Assembly: GCA_904420215.1 (NCBI GenBank) | Contig: CAJFUR010000168.1 | Span: 1-40,901, forward strand | Direction of reading: 5' to 3' | DNA length: 40,901 bases | From: an uncultured Eggerthellaceae bacterium | GTDB taxonomy: Bacteria; Actinomycetota; Coriobacteriia; Coriobacteriales; Eggerthellaceae | Part shown: positions 25,337-32,669 of the stretch, piece after piece | How the letters are laid out: each line of letters begins with the position of its first letter | Numbering within the stretch: the first letter of the stretch is position 1 | Program-made: the position numbers and the translations under genes | The notes under the pieces: model-generated | What the model was told of the DNA's origin: nothing | Database searches by the model: none | What the model saw: only the letters and a program-made list of their open reading frames with translations

Positions 25337-25455
25337 CACGTCGGAAATCCGCTGCCGGCATGTGGGAAGTGGTGCGCCTGCGACAGCTGCAAGGGCGGTT
25401 CCGCCAACCCATCGCCCTTTTCCCTATGGGTGTTTTTCGCAGGTGTGGGGGTGTT

Positions 25456-25485
25456 TTGCCGAGGGCGGGGCGGGTGCGCTATGAT
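25456..25485 (+). promoter_or_regulatory. Promoter before the DUF2797 gene
   Basis: TTGCCG (25456-25461), 18 bases, TATGAT (25480-25485), 45 bases before the gene start. The fit to consensus is moderate. Confidence 0.4.
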
Positions 25486-25530
25486 GCTTGCGAAACATGA
25501 CTGAAAGCGTCGGCGCAAAGGACGGGTTGC

Positions 25531-26673
25531 ATGACGAGGCTTCGCGGGGGCCACACCATGGTTCTGGCCGGTCACGGCTTTGACGGGGAAGGCCCCTACC
25601 TTTCCCTCAACGACATGGAGGCGCGCGCGAAGGTGCGCTACCACGTGCGCGGCAAGACGTTCACGCTCACGTGCTTGCCGCGCCGCATGTGCACGGGGCG
25701 CTTTGACCTCGCCACCCACCGGGCGGAGGTGTGCCCCCTGGACGTCGAACTGTCGCCTGGCTTCAAGGGCACGGTGTGCCCCGCCTGTCAGGAGGCGACG
25801 GGCTTCAACCCCTCGTTCTACTACGCGATCTCCGTTTCGGCGCAGCAGCGCGCCTTCAACGAGCAGCCGCATTACACCTATCTGGCGTACTTCGCGCCCG
25901 GGTTCGTGAAGGCGGGCATCTCGGCGGAGGCGCGCGGCGTGCGCCGGCTGCTCGAGCAGGGCGCCCGCGCGGCGCGGGTGGTGGGACGCTTCCCGAACGC
26001 CTATGCGGCGCGCGAGTTGGAGGCGGCGCTGTGCATGCAGGAGGGCATCTGCGAAACCATGCGCCTGTCGAAGAAGGTGAACCTGTTGGCGCATGCGCGC
26101 TTCTCGTTCGCCGATGCTCGCGCCGCCCTTGACGAAGCCGCCGCGAGCATCGATCTGACCCCCGGCGCCGTCGCAGGCCAGCCGGCTGGTGGGGGCGTCG
26201 CTTCCGACCCCGCTCCTGCCGCCGGTGCGCGCCGCCCGACCGGCGACGCTGCTCCCGTTTCGCGCCCCTGTGCGTCGAAGCGCAGCGAAGGCGTTACATC
26301 CCATGGCGCGCCTGCCGCTTCCGATCCCGTTCCTGCCCCCGTCCCTGCCGCCGGTGCTGCTGCCGCCACGCCGCTCGATGCGGCCATGGAGCGCATGGGC
26401 TGCGGCGAAGGCGGACGGTACTTCGACTTCACGCGCGCCTATTTCGGCGACGCGTCGGTGCCGGCATGCGACGAGATGCAGCCCGCCGACCTCGCGGCCG
26501 GCGCGTGTGCGGGCCGCTGCGTGGGCATGGTGGGCGGCATTCTGGTGCTCGAGCAGGGCGGCATGCACTTTCTGGCCCCCGTGAAGGAGTGGGAGTCGCA
26601 CGTCGTGGAAATCGACGACGGCGAAGTGCTCCACGAGCACGCCTTCGCCCCCGTCCAGATGTCCCTGCTGTAG
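25531..26673 (+). CDS. DUF2797-like protein
   Basis: A 380-residue protein of unknown role. The middle segment (YLAYFAPGFVKAGISAEARGVRRLLEQGARAARVV, split here at FVKAG) and NAYAARELEAALC match DUF2797, which resembles the GIY-YIG fold. Cysteines upstream (CLPRRMC, CPLDVE, CPACQ) could bind zinc. An Ala/Pro-rich linker of about 90 residues (about 215-290) separates this from a C-terminal part (YFDFTRAYFGDASVPACDEMQ, with GILVLEQGGMHFLAPV). ATG 25531 has AAAGGA upstream. Nuclease activity is not assured, since key residues are hard to place. It is a single-gene unit. Confidence 0.75.
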   Translation: MTRLRGGHTMVLAGHGFDGEGPYLSLNDMEARAKVRYHVRGKTFTLTCLPRRMCTGRFDLATHRAEVCPLDVELSPGFKGTVCPACQEATGFNPSFYYAISVSAQQRAFNEQPHYTYLAYFAPGFVKAGISAEARGVRRLLEQGARAARVVGRFPNAYAARELEAALCMQEGICETMRLSKKVNLLAHARFSFADARAALDEAAASIDLTPGAVAGQPAGGGVASDPAPAAGARRPTGDAAPVSRPCASKRSEGVTSHGAPAASDPVPAPVPAAGAAAATPLDAAMERMGCGEGGRYFDFTRAYFGDASVPACDEMQPADLAAGACAGRCVGMVGGILVLEQGGMHFLAPVKEWESHVVEIDDGEVLHEHAFAPVQMSLL

Positions 26674-27143
26674 GTTGCTCGCTGCATTCTCCGAAAGGAA
26701 AGGGCAACGCCCGTCCCGAACCATTGCAGGCGATAACGCTGGGGGCGGTCAATCGGGCGCGGTGACCGTTGCTTCCAGGAAACGCGGGACGTATGGAATC
26801 CTTGCGGGCAAGCATTCGCCTGCTGCCCGAATCAGAGAAAGCGCCATGGCCAAAGCCGCAGGAAGCATGGCGAAGCTGCAGGAAGGAAACATGGTGAAGC
26901 TCTGCCCGTTCTCCCCTCGTAGTCTGTTCTCGTCCAATAAAGGATCGAAAACAACATGCTGCGTTCTCCCCATGGGATCCGCGACGAGGGCGGCGGGGCA
27001 GTGAAAGTCACGACGGCCCACGACGAGCAATACCCAGAAGGGGAAAGTCGCCACGCACCCTTTTCTTCCTTCTTCGTGTGCTGGGACCTGGGGCGGCTGC
27101 TCGCGCTTCTTCGTCAACCTCCCTATGAGTATTTTCTGCAGAT

Positions 27144-27453
27144 GCGGAGACCGCCGTTTGCAACGCTCGGCTGCGGAGGCTGCCGTTTATGGCAAAAAAA
27201 TGCAGAGGTTGACGTTTGTGGCGCAGAGGATGCCGTTTATGGCAAAAAGATGTGGGCGTGTGCGGGGGAAACGGAAAAGGCACGATGCTCGCAGGTACAT
27301 AACCGCAGGTAATTGAGATCGTACCGCGCACCGTGTGCCGCGGGTTGCGAAGCCGCCCTGCCATAAACGGCAGCCTCTGCGCTCGTTTGCCATAAACGGC
27401 AACCTCTGCACCCTCTGCAACCTCCGCAGTCGAGCACCATAAACATCAGCCTC
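27144..27453. repeat. Cluster of TGCCGTTTATGGCA repeats in both orientations
   Basis: Perfect copies of TGCCGTTTATGGCA lie at 27181-27194 and 27231-27244 (forward) and at 27359-27372 and 27388-27401 (reverse). Degenerate copies are at about 27144-27162, 27210-27223 and 27435-27453. Most are preceded by GAGGN (for example GCAGAGG). Each unit contains a small dyad, TGCC...GGCA. Copies to the left point right and copies to the right point left, so the cluster is itself a large inverted repeat around about 27300. Confidence 0.85.
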
Positions 27454-27454
27454 A

Positions 27455-27672
27455 CCGGCGAGTGATGGCTCGCGGCCTTTTGGGAGAAATCCACGGCGCC
27501 CGCGCTGACGTAGCGGACGTGACCCTCGCCGAAGGCAGCGCTACCACCGTGTGCGCGCCACTTGGGGATGTCGTTCGCCACGGGGCGCAAACTCAAGCAT
27601 CCGATGGCCATTATCGGCGCGCCGGCGCCCTTCAAGCCTAACATGACGTAGCTTGCGGGAAAACTCTTTTCC
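27455..27672 (-). pseudogene. Possible fragment of a prepilin-like (DUF1559-type) protein
   Basis: A reading frame contains MLGLKGAGAPIMAIGCL and then WRAHGGSAAFGEGHVRYVS. The second piece resembles the C-terminal H-x(n)-DG-GHV signature of prepilin-type processing-associated proteins, but it has Glu for Asp and a shorter spacing. The expected N-terminal pilin helix is absent and the frame runs into the repeat cluster. If real, this is a broken remnant; a chance resemblance is possible. Confidence 0.22.
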
Positions 27673-27709
27673 ACTGGGCTCAGACTTTTCCGCGGGATTC
27701 TTTCATTGC

Positions 27710-27740
27710 TTGACTTGGAGCGTGCTTCAAGTGTTTTAAT
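27710..27740 (+). promoter_or_regulatory. MerR-type promoter/operator of merR-larB-larC
   Basis: TTGACT (27710-27715), a 19-base spacer and TTTAAT (27735-27740). The spacer centres on the near-perfect dyad ACTTGGAGC-GT-GCTTCAAGT, a classical MerR-family operator. The larE promoter at 11114-11144 has the same -35, start of spacer and 19-base length. A 250-base leader (27741-27990) follows. It contains a partial duplication (GACATGGACGACG and CGTCATGGACGACG) and no supported gene. Confidence 0.8.
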
Positions 27741-27990
27741 GGTGTGGAACGCGACATGGACGACGGTGCGCTCTGCGGCGGACGACTTGCATGCGGCTCG
27801 CGCTGTCGCGGCGACGTCATGGACGACGCGGCCCTGCGGGTGCGAACGCGCTGGCTCATGACTGGCGGCGCCCGCGCCCGGTGCGCGCTGGCGCGACCTC
27901 GGTGAGCGCATGGCAGGCGCCCTGCGCGCCTGGTGTTGCGAGACGCATCGCCGAAAGGGGAAGACGCTTGGAAAGGGGAGAGGACGCCCA

Positions 27991-28374
27991 ATGAAGATAG
28001 CCGAGGCGAGCAAGCGGTACGGCGTTTCGGCCGACACTCTGCGCTATTACGAGCGCGTCGGGCTGTTGCGCCACGTGCCGCGCAACGAAAGCGGCATCCG
28101 CGACTACGACGAGGACAGCTGCCGCGCCATCGAGTTCGTGAAATGCATGCGCGGCGCGGGGGTTTCCATCGAGACGCTGATAGAGTACATGGCGCTGCTG
28201 GAACAGGGCGACCATACGGCCGCCGCGCGCAAGGCCCTGCTGGAGGAGCAGCGCGGTGTGCTGCAGGAGCGCATCGACACCCTGCAGGCGGGCCTCGACC
28301 GGCTGGACTACAAGATCGCCAACTACGACCGCCTGATGGCGTCGCTTGGCTCGGCCCCGAAGGGCCAGGCGTGA
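27991..28374 (+). CDS. MerR-family transcriptional regulator of the lar genes
   Basis: A 127-residue regulator. The N-terminal winged helix has the family signature (IAEASKRYGVSADTLRYYERVGLL) followed by IRDYDEDSCRAIEFVKCMR and a coiled-coil dimer helix (LLEEQRGVLQERIDTLQ). The C-terminal effector part is short and has no metal-binding cysteine cluster, so the signal is unknown; aldehyde- or oxidation-responding MerR proteins of this size exist. GAAAGGGGAGAGG lies upstream of ATG 27991. The stop overlaps larB (GTGA). The operator at 27710-27740 and the matching larE promoter suggest it activates all lar genes. Confidence 0.88.
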   Translation: MKIAEASKRYGVSADTLRYYERVGLLRHVPRNESGIRDYDEDSCRAIEFVKCMRGAGVSIETLIEYMALLEQGDHTAAARKALLEEQRGVLQERIDTLQAGLDRLDYKIANYDRLMASLGSAPKGQA

Positions 28375-29282
28375 ACCGCGCAGAGACGCGGCTCCTGTTG
28401 GAGCAGGTGGCGGCAGGGGAGTTGTCGGCGGAAGAGGCCGCCGCGCGGCTGGAGCGTGCGCCCTTCGAGGACTTGGGCTACGCCAAGCCCGACTTCGCGC
28501 GCGCCGAGCGCCAGGGCGTGGGTGAAGTGGTGTACGGCGAAGGCAAGACCGCCCAGCAGATAGAGGGCATCTGCCGTGCGCTCGTGGCAAGCGGGCAGCC
28601 GCGCGTGCTGGTGACGCGCTTGGACGACGCGAAGGCCGCCGCGCTGGCCGAGGCGTTCGGGACGGCTGCGGATGCGGGCGGGCGCGGCGCGGATGCGGCT
28701 GCGGGCGGCGCGGATGCGTGCGGCGCGGGCGACGTTGCCGGAGCCGCGCTGGCCGAGGCGGGTACCGGATGCGCGGCCGCCGGCGCCGGCGTGCCTGCCG
28801 AGGGCGCCCCCGTGCGGGGGCTTGCGTTCTCGTACCGGCGTGAGGCGCGATTGGGCCTGGTGGGCGGCATGCCGGACGGCCCGGGCGAAGGGTGCGTCGT
28901 GGTGGCGGCCGCCGGAACCAGCGACGTGCCGGTGGCGGAAGAGGCGGCGCTCACGGCCGAGTTTCTGGGCAGCGCGGTCGTGCGCTGCTACGACGTGGGC
29001 GTGGCGGGCATCCACCGCCTGTTCGCGTGTGCCGACGACCTGTCCCGCGCGCGGGTGGTCGTGGCCGTGGCGGGCATGGAGGGCGCTTTGCCCAGCGTGG
29101 TGGCGGGGCTGGTGTCGTGCCCGGTCATCGCGGTGCCCACCAGCGTGGGGTACGGGGCGTCGTTCGGCGGCGTCACGGCGCTTCTGGCCATGTTGAACTC
29201 GTGTGCGAGCGGCGTGTCGGTGGTGAACATAGACAACGGCTTCGGCGCCGGCTATCAGGCGAGCCTGATCAACCGCCGGTGA
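28371..29282 (+). CDS. larB: Nickel-pincer cofactor biosynthesis protein LarB
   Basis: LarB carboxylates the pyridinium ring of nicotinic acid adenine dinucleotide and cleaves its phosphoanhydride, the first step of the cofactor pathway. N-terminal motif: LGYAKPDFARAERQGVGEVVYGEGKT. The PurE-like C-terminal domain carries VVAAAGTSDVPVAEEAALTAEF, GMEGALPSVVAGL and GYGASFGGVTALLAMLNSC. The 303-residue length exceeds the usual about 250 because of an Ala/Gly-rich insertion at about residues 97-145. Start is GTG 28371 inside the merR stop overlap. larC follows after a 46-base gap. Confidence 0.93.
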   Translation: MNRAETRLLLEQVAAGELSAEEAAARLERAPFEDLGYAKPDFARAERQGVGEVVYGEGKTAQQIEGICRALVASGQPRVLVTRLDDAKAAALAEAFGTAADAGGRGADAAAGGADACGAGDVAGAALAEAGTGCAAAGAGVPAEGAPVRGLAFSYRREARLGLVGGMPDGPGEGCVVVAAAGTSDVPVAEEAALTAEFLGSAVVRCYDVGVAGIHRLFACADDLSRARVVVAVAGMEGALPSVVAGLVSCPVIAVPTSVGYGASFGGVTALLAMLNSCASGVSVVNIDNGFGAGYQASLINRR

Positions 29283-29328
29283 ACGTGTCGGCTGGCGTTA
29301 TTGCACGGAGGAAAGGTTGGGAAGACGC

Positions 29329-30228
29329 ATGGGGAACATGCTGTACTTGGAATGCACGTCGGGCATCAGCGGCGACATGACGGTGGCGGCGCTGCTGGAC
29401 GCGGGCGCGCGCGAGGACGTGCTGCGCCGCGCGTTGGACAGCCTGCCGGTGGACGGGTTTTCGGTGCGGGTGAGCCGCGTGAAGAAGTCGGGCCTCGACG
29501 CGTGCGACTTCGCGGTGCTTCTGGATGCGGAACACGAGAACCATGACCACGACATGGCCTACCTGCACGGCCCGACCGGCGCGCCCGGGGATGCCGGTCG
29601 CGGGCACGCGCACGGCGGCGATGACCACGGCCACTCCCACTCCCACTCCCACTCCCACTCCCACTCCCACTCCCACCCCTACCCCCATCCCCGTTCCCAT
29701 GATCACGAGCATCGCGGGCTGCCGGAGATCCTCGCGCTCATCGACGCCGCGGACATGACCGACCGCGCGAAGGCCATCGCGCGCCGCACCTTCGAGGTGC
29801 TTGCCGACGCCGAGGCCAAGGCGCACGGCGTTTCGCGCGACGAGGTGCACTTCCACGAGGTGGGCGCCGTTGATTCCATTGCCGACGTGGTGGCCGCGGC
29901 CGTCTGCTTCGACGACCTGGGCGCAACCGATGTGGTGGTGCCCCTGCTGTGCGAGGGGCGTGGCACCGTGCGCTGCCAGCACGGCATCATTCCCGTGCCC
30001 GTTCCCGCCGTGGTGAACATCGTTTCCGCACACGGCATCCCGCTGCGCCTTCTGGACGTGCAAGGCGAACTCGTCACGCCCACGGGCGCGGCGCTGGCCG
30101 CCGCCGTGCGCACGCGCACGCAACTTCCCGAGCGCTTCGTGGTGGAGCGCGTGGGCATCGGCGCCGGCAAGCGCGACTACGCCACTCCTGGCATTCTGCG
30201 CGCCCTCGTCATCCGCGAGGAAAACTGA
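29329..30228 (+). CDS. larC: Nickel insertion protein LarC, first domain only
   Basis: LarC inserts nickel into the pincer nucleotide using CTP. The protein begins MGNMLYLECTSGISGDMTVAALLDAG, divided here as MLYLECTSGISGDM and what follows. It has a His-rich metal-binding stretch with seven His-Ser pairs, then HFHEVGAVDSIADVV and PVPAVVNI. It ends at GIGAGKRDYATPGILRALVI, where full-length LarC (about 400 residues) enters its second, CTP-binding domain. That domain is missing: no frame in 30229-30785 encodes its usual IDDMTGE-type motif, so this is not the programmed frameshift known in Lactobacillus larC1/larC2. Start is uncertain: TTG 29317, ATG 29329 or ATG 29338. Confidence 0.88.
   Translation: MGNMLYLECTSGISGDMTVAALLDAGAREDVLRRALDSLPVDGFSVRVSRVKKSGLDACDFAVLLDAEHENHDHDMAYLHGPTGAPGDAGRGHAHGGDDHGHSHSHSHSHSHSHSHPYPHPRSHDHEHRGLPEILALIDAADMTDRAKAIARRTFEVLADAEAKAHGVSRDEVHFHEVGAVDSIADVVAAAVCFDDLGATDVVVPLLCEGRGTVRCQHGIIPVPVPAVVNIVSAHGIPLRLLDVQGELVTPTGAALAAAVRTRTQLPERFVVERVGIGAGKRDYATPGILRALVIREEN
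29632..29676 (+). repeat. CACTCC hexamer repeat encoding His-Ser in LarC
   Basis: Seven perfect CACTCC units (29632-29673) plus a final CAC, inside larC. Six-base slippage would add or remove His-Ser pairs without a frameshift and so tune the length of the nickel-binding loop. Confidence 0.95.
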
Positions 30229-30785
30229 CGGAAAGCGGTGCGCTGTTCAACCGTCGCCCTGTTCCATGGGAGATTCCATAAGGGATTCTCTGGGGGTGTG
30301 TCAGCGCTGCGAGTTCCCAGTCCACCGCACGACGATAGGACTCCGATTTGCCGATGCCTGCGCGTTTGGTCGCTGCTTCCGCGGCTGCAATGCAGCTGAC
30401 GGCGACCCTGCGCGGGTGAATGTGGTAGCTGCACGCGGAAGATTTGCAGAATGTGCGGGGAAATGCGGGAACCGTTGTTTTTGCGCCAGATTGAAACTAG
30501 GGTATTGATCTGGTGAAATGCTGAATAATGCCTGTTCAGAGAGGTGGTACAGAATCGACGATTCCTGCAGAATTCTCCCATTGAGGTCTTTTTCCTTGTA
30601 CTTTATCACTATACTGTGCTAAAGTGTTGGGCGGCGACAGAGGACCGGGGGACGGGAATGGCCCCGCCGCGCGCCGCACGCCGCGCGGCCCCGGCGTCCC
30701 GGTGCCGCCCTCCCGTCCTCCGCTGGCAGCGTGCAACTCTGCTGTTTTCGTCGTGCGGGCGTGCGGGCGCGGCGGGAGGGCTATC
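30229..30785. other. Intergenic region and leader before the his operon
   Basis: About 560 bases. The first 350 are less G+C-rich and contain no supported gene. The best promoter candidate is TTGTAC (30596-30601) with TAAAGT (30620-30625), spacer 18, or alternatively the TATACT at 30610-30615. The G+C-rich leader (30640-30785) can fold strongly, including a CCGCGCGGC-type stem at about 30663-30700, and might act in attenuation. I see neither a His-codon-rich leader peptide nor a convincing T-box. Confidence 0.4.
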
Positions 30786-32669
30786 ATGAAAGACTCGGAC
30801 ATCGATGCGAAAAGGATGCGAACGTTGAACCTCGTCACCCCTTCGGGCTTCCGCGACGTGCTCTGCGAAGAGGCCGCCGCCCGCGAATCCATCACGCGCA
30901 GCGTGCAGGACCTGTTCGCCGCGCGCGGGTACCTGCCGCTTGAAACGCCCACGCTGGAAGTGATGGACGTGCTGCAGGAGGGAGGGCGCCTGCCGGGCGC
31001 CCTGTTCAAGTTCTTCGACTCCAAAGGCGCGCTGGTGGCCATGCGCCCCGACGTGACCCTGCAGGTGGCGCGCATGTGCGCCTCGCGCCTGAAGGGCGAG
31101 GCGGGGCCGTGGCGGTTCCGCTACACGCAGCGCGTGTTCCGCGAGGCCGAGGGCGAGCGCGAGTCCGCCCGCGAGGTGACGCAGATGGGCGTGGAATGCG
31201 TGGGCGAGCGCGGTGCCGGCGCGGATGCGGAAATAGTGGGGCTGTTCGCCGAGGCGCTGCGGAAAAGCGGGGTCGGGCGCTTCACGGTGGCCCTTGCCAC
31301 GGTGGGGCCGCTGCGGGCGCTGCTCGACCGTTCGGGCGCGTCCGACGCGTGGAAGGAGGCCGTGCTGGCCGCCTACCACGCCTCCGACTTCGTGGAGCTC
31401 GACCGCCTGACCGCCGCGCCCGCGGCGCCTTCCCCCGCTGCGAAGGCGGGCGTGCCGCCGGCGTATGCTGGGGCGGTGCGGTGCCTGCCGCGCATCCGTG
31501 GCGGGCGGGCGGCCATCGACGAGGCGCGGCGCCTGGTGGAGCCGCTGGGGTGCACCGACGGCCTCGATGACCTCGCGCGCACGTTCGACCTGCTGGCACA
31601 GGCGGGCCTCGAAGACATCCTGATGGTGGACTTCTCGGTCATGAGCTCGTTCGACTACTACACGGGCATCGTCTTTGCCGCCTACTCGCCCCATCTGGGC
31701 GCGGCTTTGGGTTCGGGCGGCCGCTACGACCGCATGATGGGCGTCTACGGCGCCGACCGTCCGGCGGCGGGGTTCGCCTTTTTCCTGGAGCAGGCCATGG
31801 CGGCCTCGGCGGCGGAAAGGGACGCGGACGTTGCCCCAGCCTGCCCTCTGCGCATCGCCGTTCCCAAGGGGTCGCTCAACGCCGACGCGGTGGAGGCGCT
31901 CGCGGCGGCGGGACTGGACGTGGAGGGGTTGGCGAACCCCGGGCGGCAGCTGGTCATCCGCAACGGGAATGTGGAGTTCGTCATCGTGCGCCCCACCGAC
32001 GCACCGGTGTTCGTGGCGCTCGGTGCGGCCGACTGCGGCATCTGCGGCAAAGACTCGCTTCTGGAGGCCAACCTCGACGTGGTGGAGCTGGCCGATCTGA
32101 AGTTCGGCGCGTGCCGCTTCGTGGTGGCCGAGCCTGCGGGGGCGGCTGCGGCGGTGGACGCGCACTACCGCCAACTCGGCTCCATCCGGGTGGCCACCAA
32201 GTACCCGCGCATCACGCGCGCCCACTACGCCAAGTCCGGCGTGCCGGTGGAGGTGGTGAAGCTGCACGGCAACATAGAGCTGGCGCCGCTCACGGGCATG
32301 GCCGAGCGCATCGTGGACATCACGGCCACGGGCACCACGTTGCGCGAGAACGACCTGGTGGTGGTGGAGGACGTATTGGCGTCCACGGCGCGTTTCTTTG
32401 CGAACGCCTGCGCATTCCGCACCGACGCGCGCATCGTGGATCTGGCCCGCGCCCTGCAGGCCCATGCAGCCGCCTGCGAGTACGCCCCCGTTCCCGGCGG
32501 CGCGGCTCCCGCAGCCGCCAGCGCTCCTGCTGCAGCCTCCGGCGCCCCTGCGGCAGCGCTCGGCGCTTCCGCGGCCGACGGCATTCCCACCGCCCCAGCC
32601 GCCAGCGCTCCTGCGACCCCTGCGGCCGCAACCCCCGTCCCGTCCGATCCCGCAAAGGAGAACCTATGA
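30786..32669 (+). CDS. hisZG: Fused ATP phosphoribosyltransferase HisZ-HisG
   Basis: The first enzyme of histidine synthesis, here in one 627-residue chain. Residues about 1-345 are HisZ, the histidyl-tRNA-synthetase-like regulatory subunit (LVTPSGFRDVL, MRPDVTLQVARM, RFRYTQRVFRE, GSGGRYDRMMGVYG). Residues about 354-558 are the short catalytic HisG (LRIAVPKGSLNADAVE, DCGICGKDSLLE, LHGNIELAPL, VDITATGTTLRENDL). An Ala/Pro-rich tail (about 570-627) follows. Short HisG normally forms a hetero-octamer with separate HisZ; a fusion fixes 1:1 stoichiometry. The ribosome site GGGAGGG lies five bases before ATG 30786. The stop overlaps hisD (ATGA). Confidence 0.95.
   Translation: MKDSDIDAKRMRTLNLVTPSGFRDVLCEEAAARESITRSVQDLFAARGYLPLETPTLEVMDVLQEGGRLPGALFKFFDSKGALVAMRPDVTLQVARMCASRLKGEAGPWRFRYTQRVFREAEGERESAREVTQMGVECVGERGAGADAEIVGLFAEALRKSGVGRFTVALATVGPLRALLDRSGASDAWKEAVLAAYHASDFVELDRLTAAPAAPSPAAKAGVPPAYAGAVRCLPRIRGGRAAIDEARRLVEPLGCTDGLDDLARTFDLLAQAGLEDILMVDFSVMSSFDYYTGIVFAAYSPHLGAALGSGGRYDRMMGVYGADRPAAGFAFFLEQAMAASAAERDADVAPACPLRIAVPKGSLNADAVEALAAAGLDVEGLANPGRQLVIRNGNVEFVIVRPTDAPVFVALGAADCGICGKDSLLEANLDVVELADLKFGACRFVVAEPAGAAAAVDAHYRQLGSIRVATKYPRITRAHYAKSGVPVEVVKLHGNIELAPLTGMAERIVDITATGTTLRENDLVVVEDVLASTARFFANACAFRTDARIVDLARALQAHAAACEYAPVPGGAAPAAASAPAAASGAPAAALGASAADGIPTAPAASAPATPAAATPVPSDPAKENL

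Larger units (their letters stand above)
26674..27709. other. Gene-poor region with repeats and possible gene remnants
   Basis: About 1 kb before the merR promoter. I find no gene with a supported start, family or ribosome site. Open frames at 26675-27004 (+) and 26749-27117 (-) lack recognisable domains. A repeat cluster occupies 27144-27453, and a possible protein fragment 27455-27672. The lower G+C and absence of intact genes suggest a decayed insertion. Confidence 0.5.

Noticed and set aside
26749-27117. Minus-strand 122-codon frame as a gene
   Set aside because: No family, no ribosome site, and residue use looks random; it may be a relic but cannot be supported.
27144-27453. CRISPR array
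   Set aside because: Repeats are in both orientations, spacings vary from 21 to over 100 bases, and there are no cas genes.
30541-30550. T-box-like GGTGGTAC before the his operon
   Set aside because: Only eight bases match, there is no stem I or specifier loop of adequate length upstream, and the expected CCGCG extension is absent.
30229-30620. LarC second domain in a shifted frame (as in Lactobacillus larC1/larC2)
   Set aside because: None of the three forward frames contains LarC2-like motifs, and each is short or interrupted.
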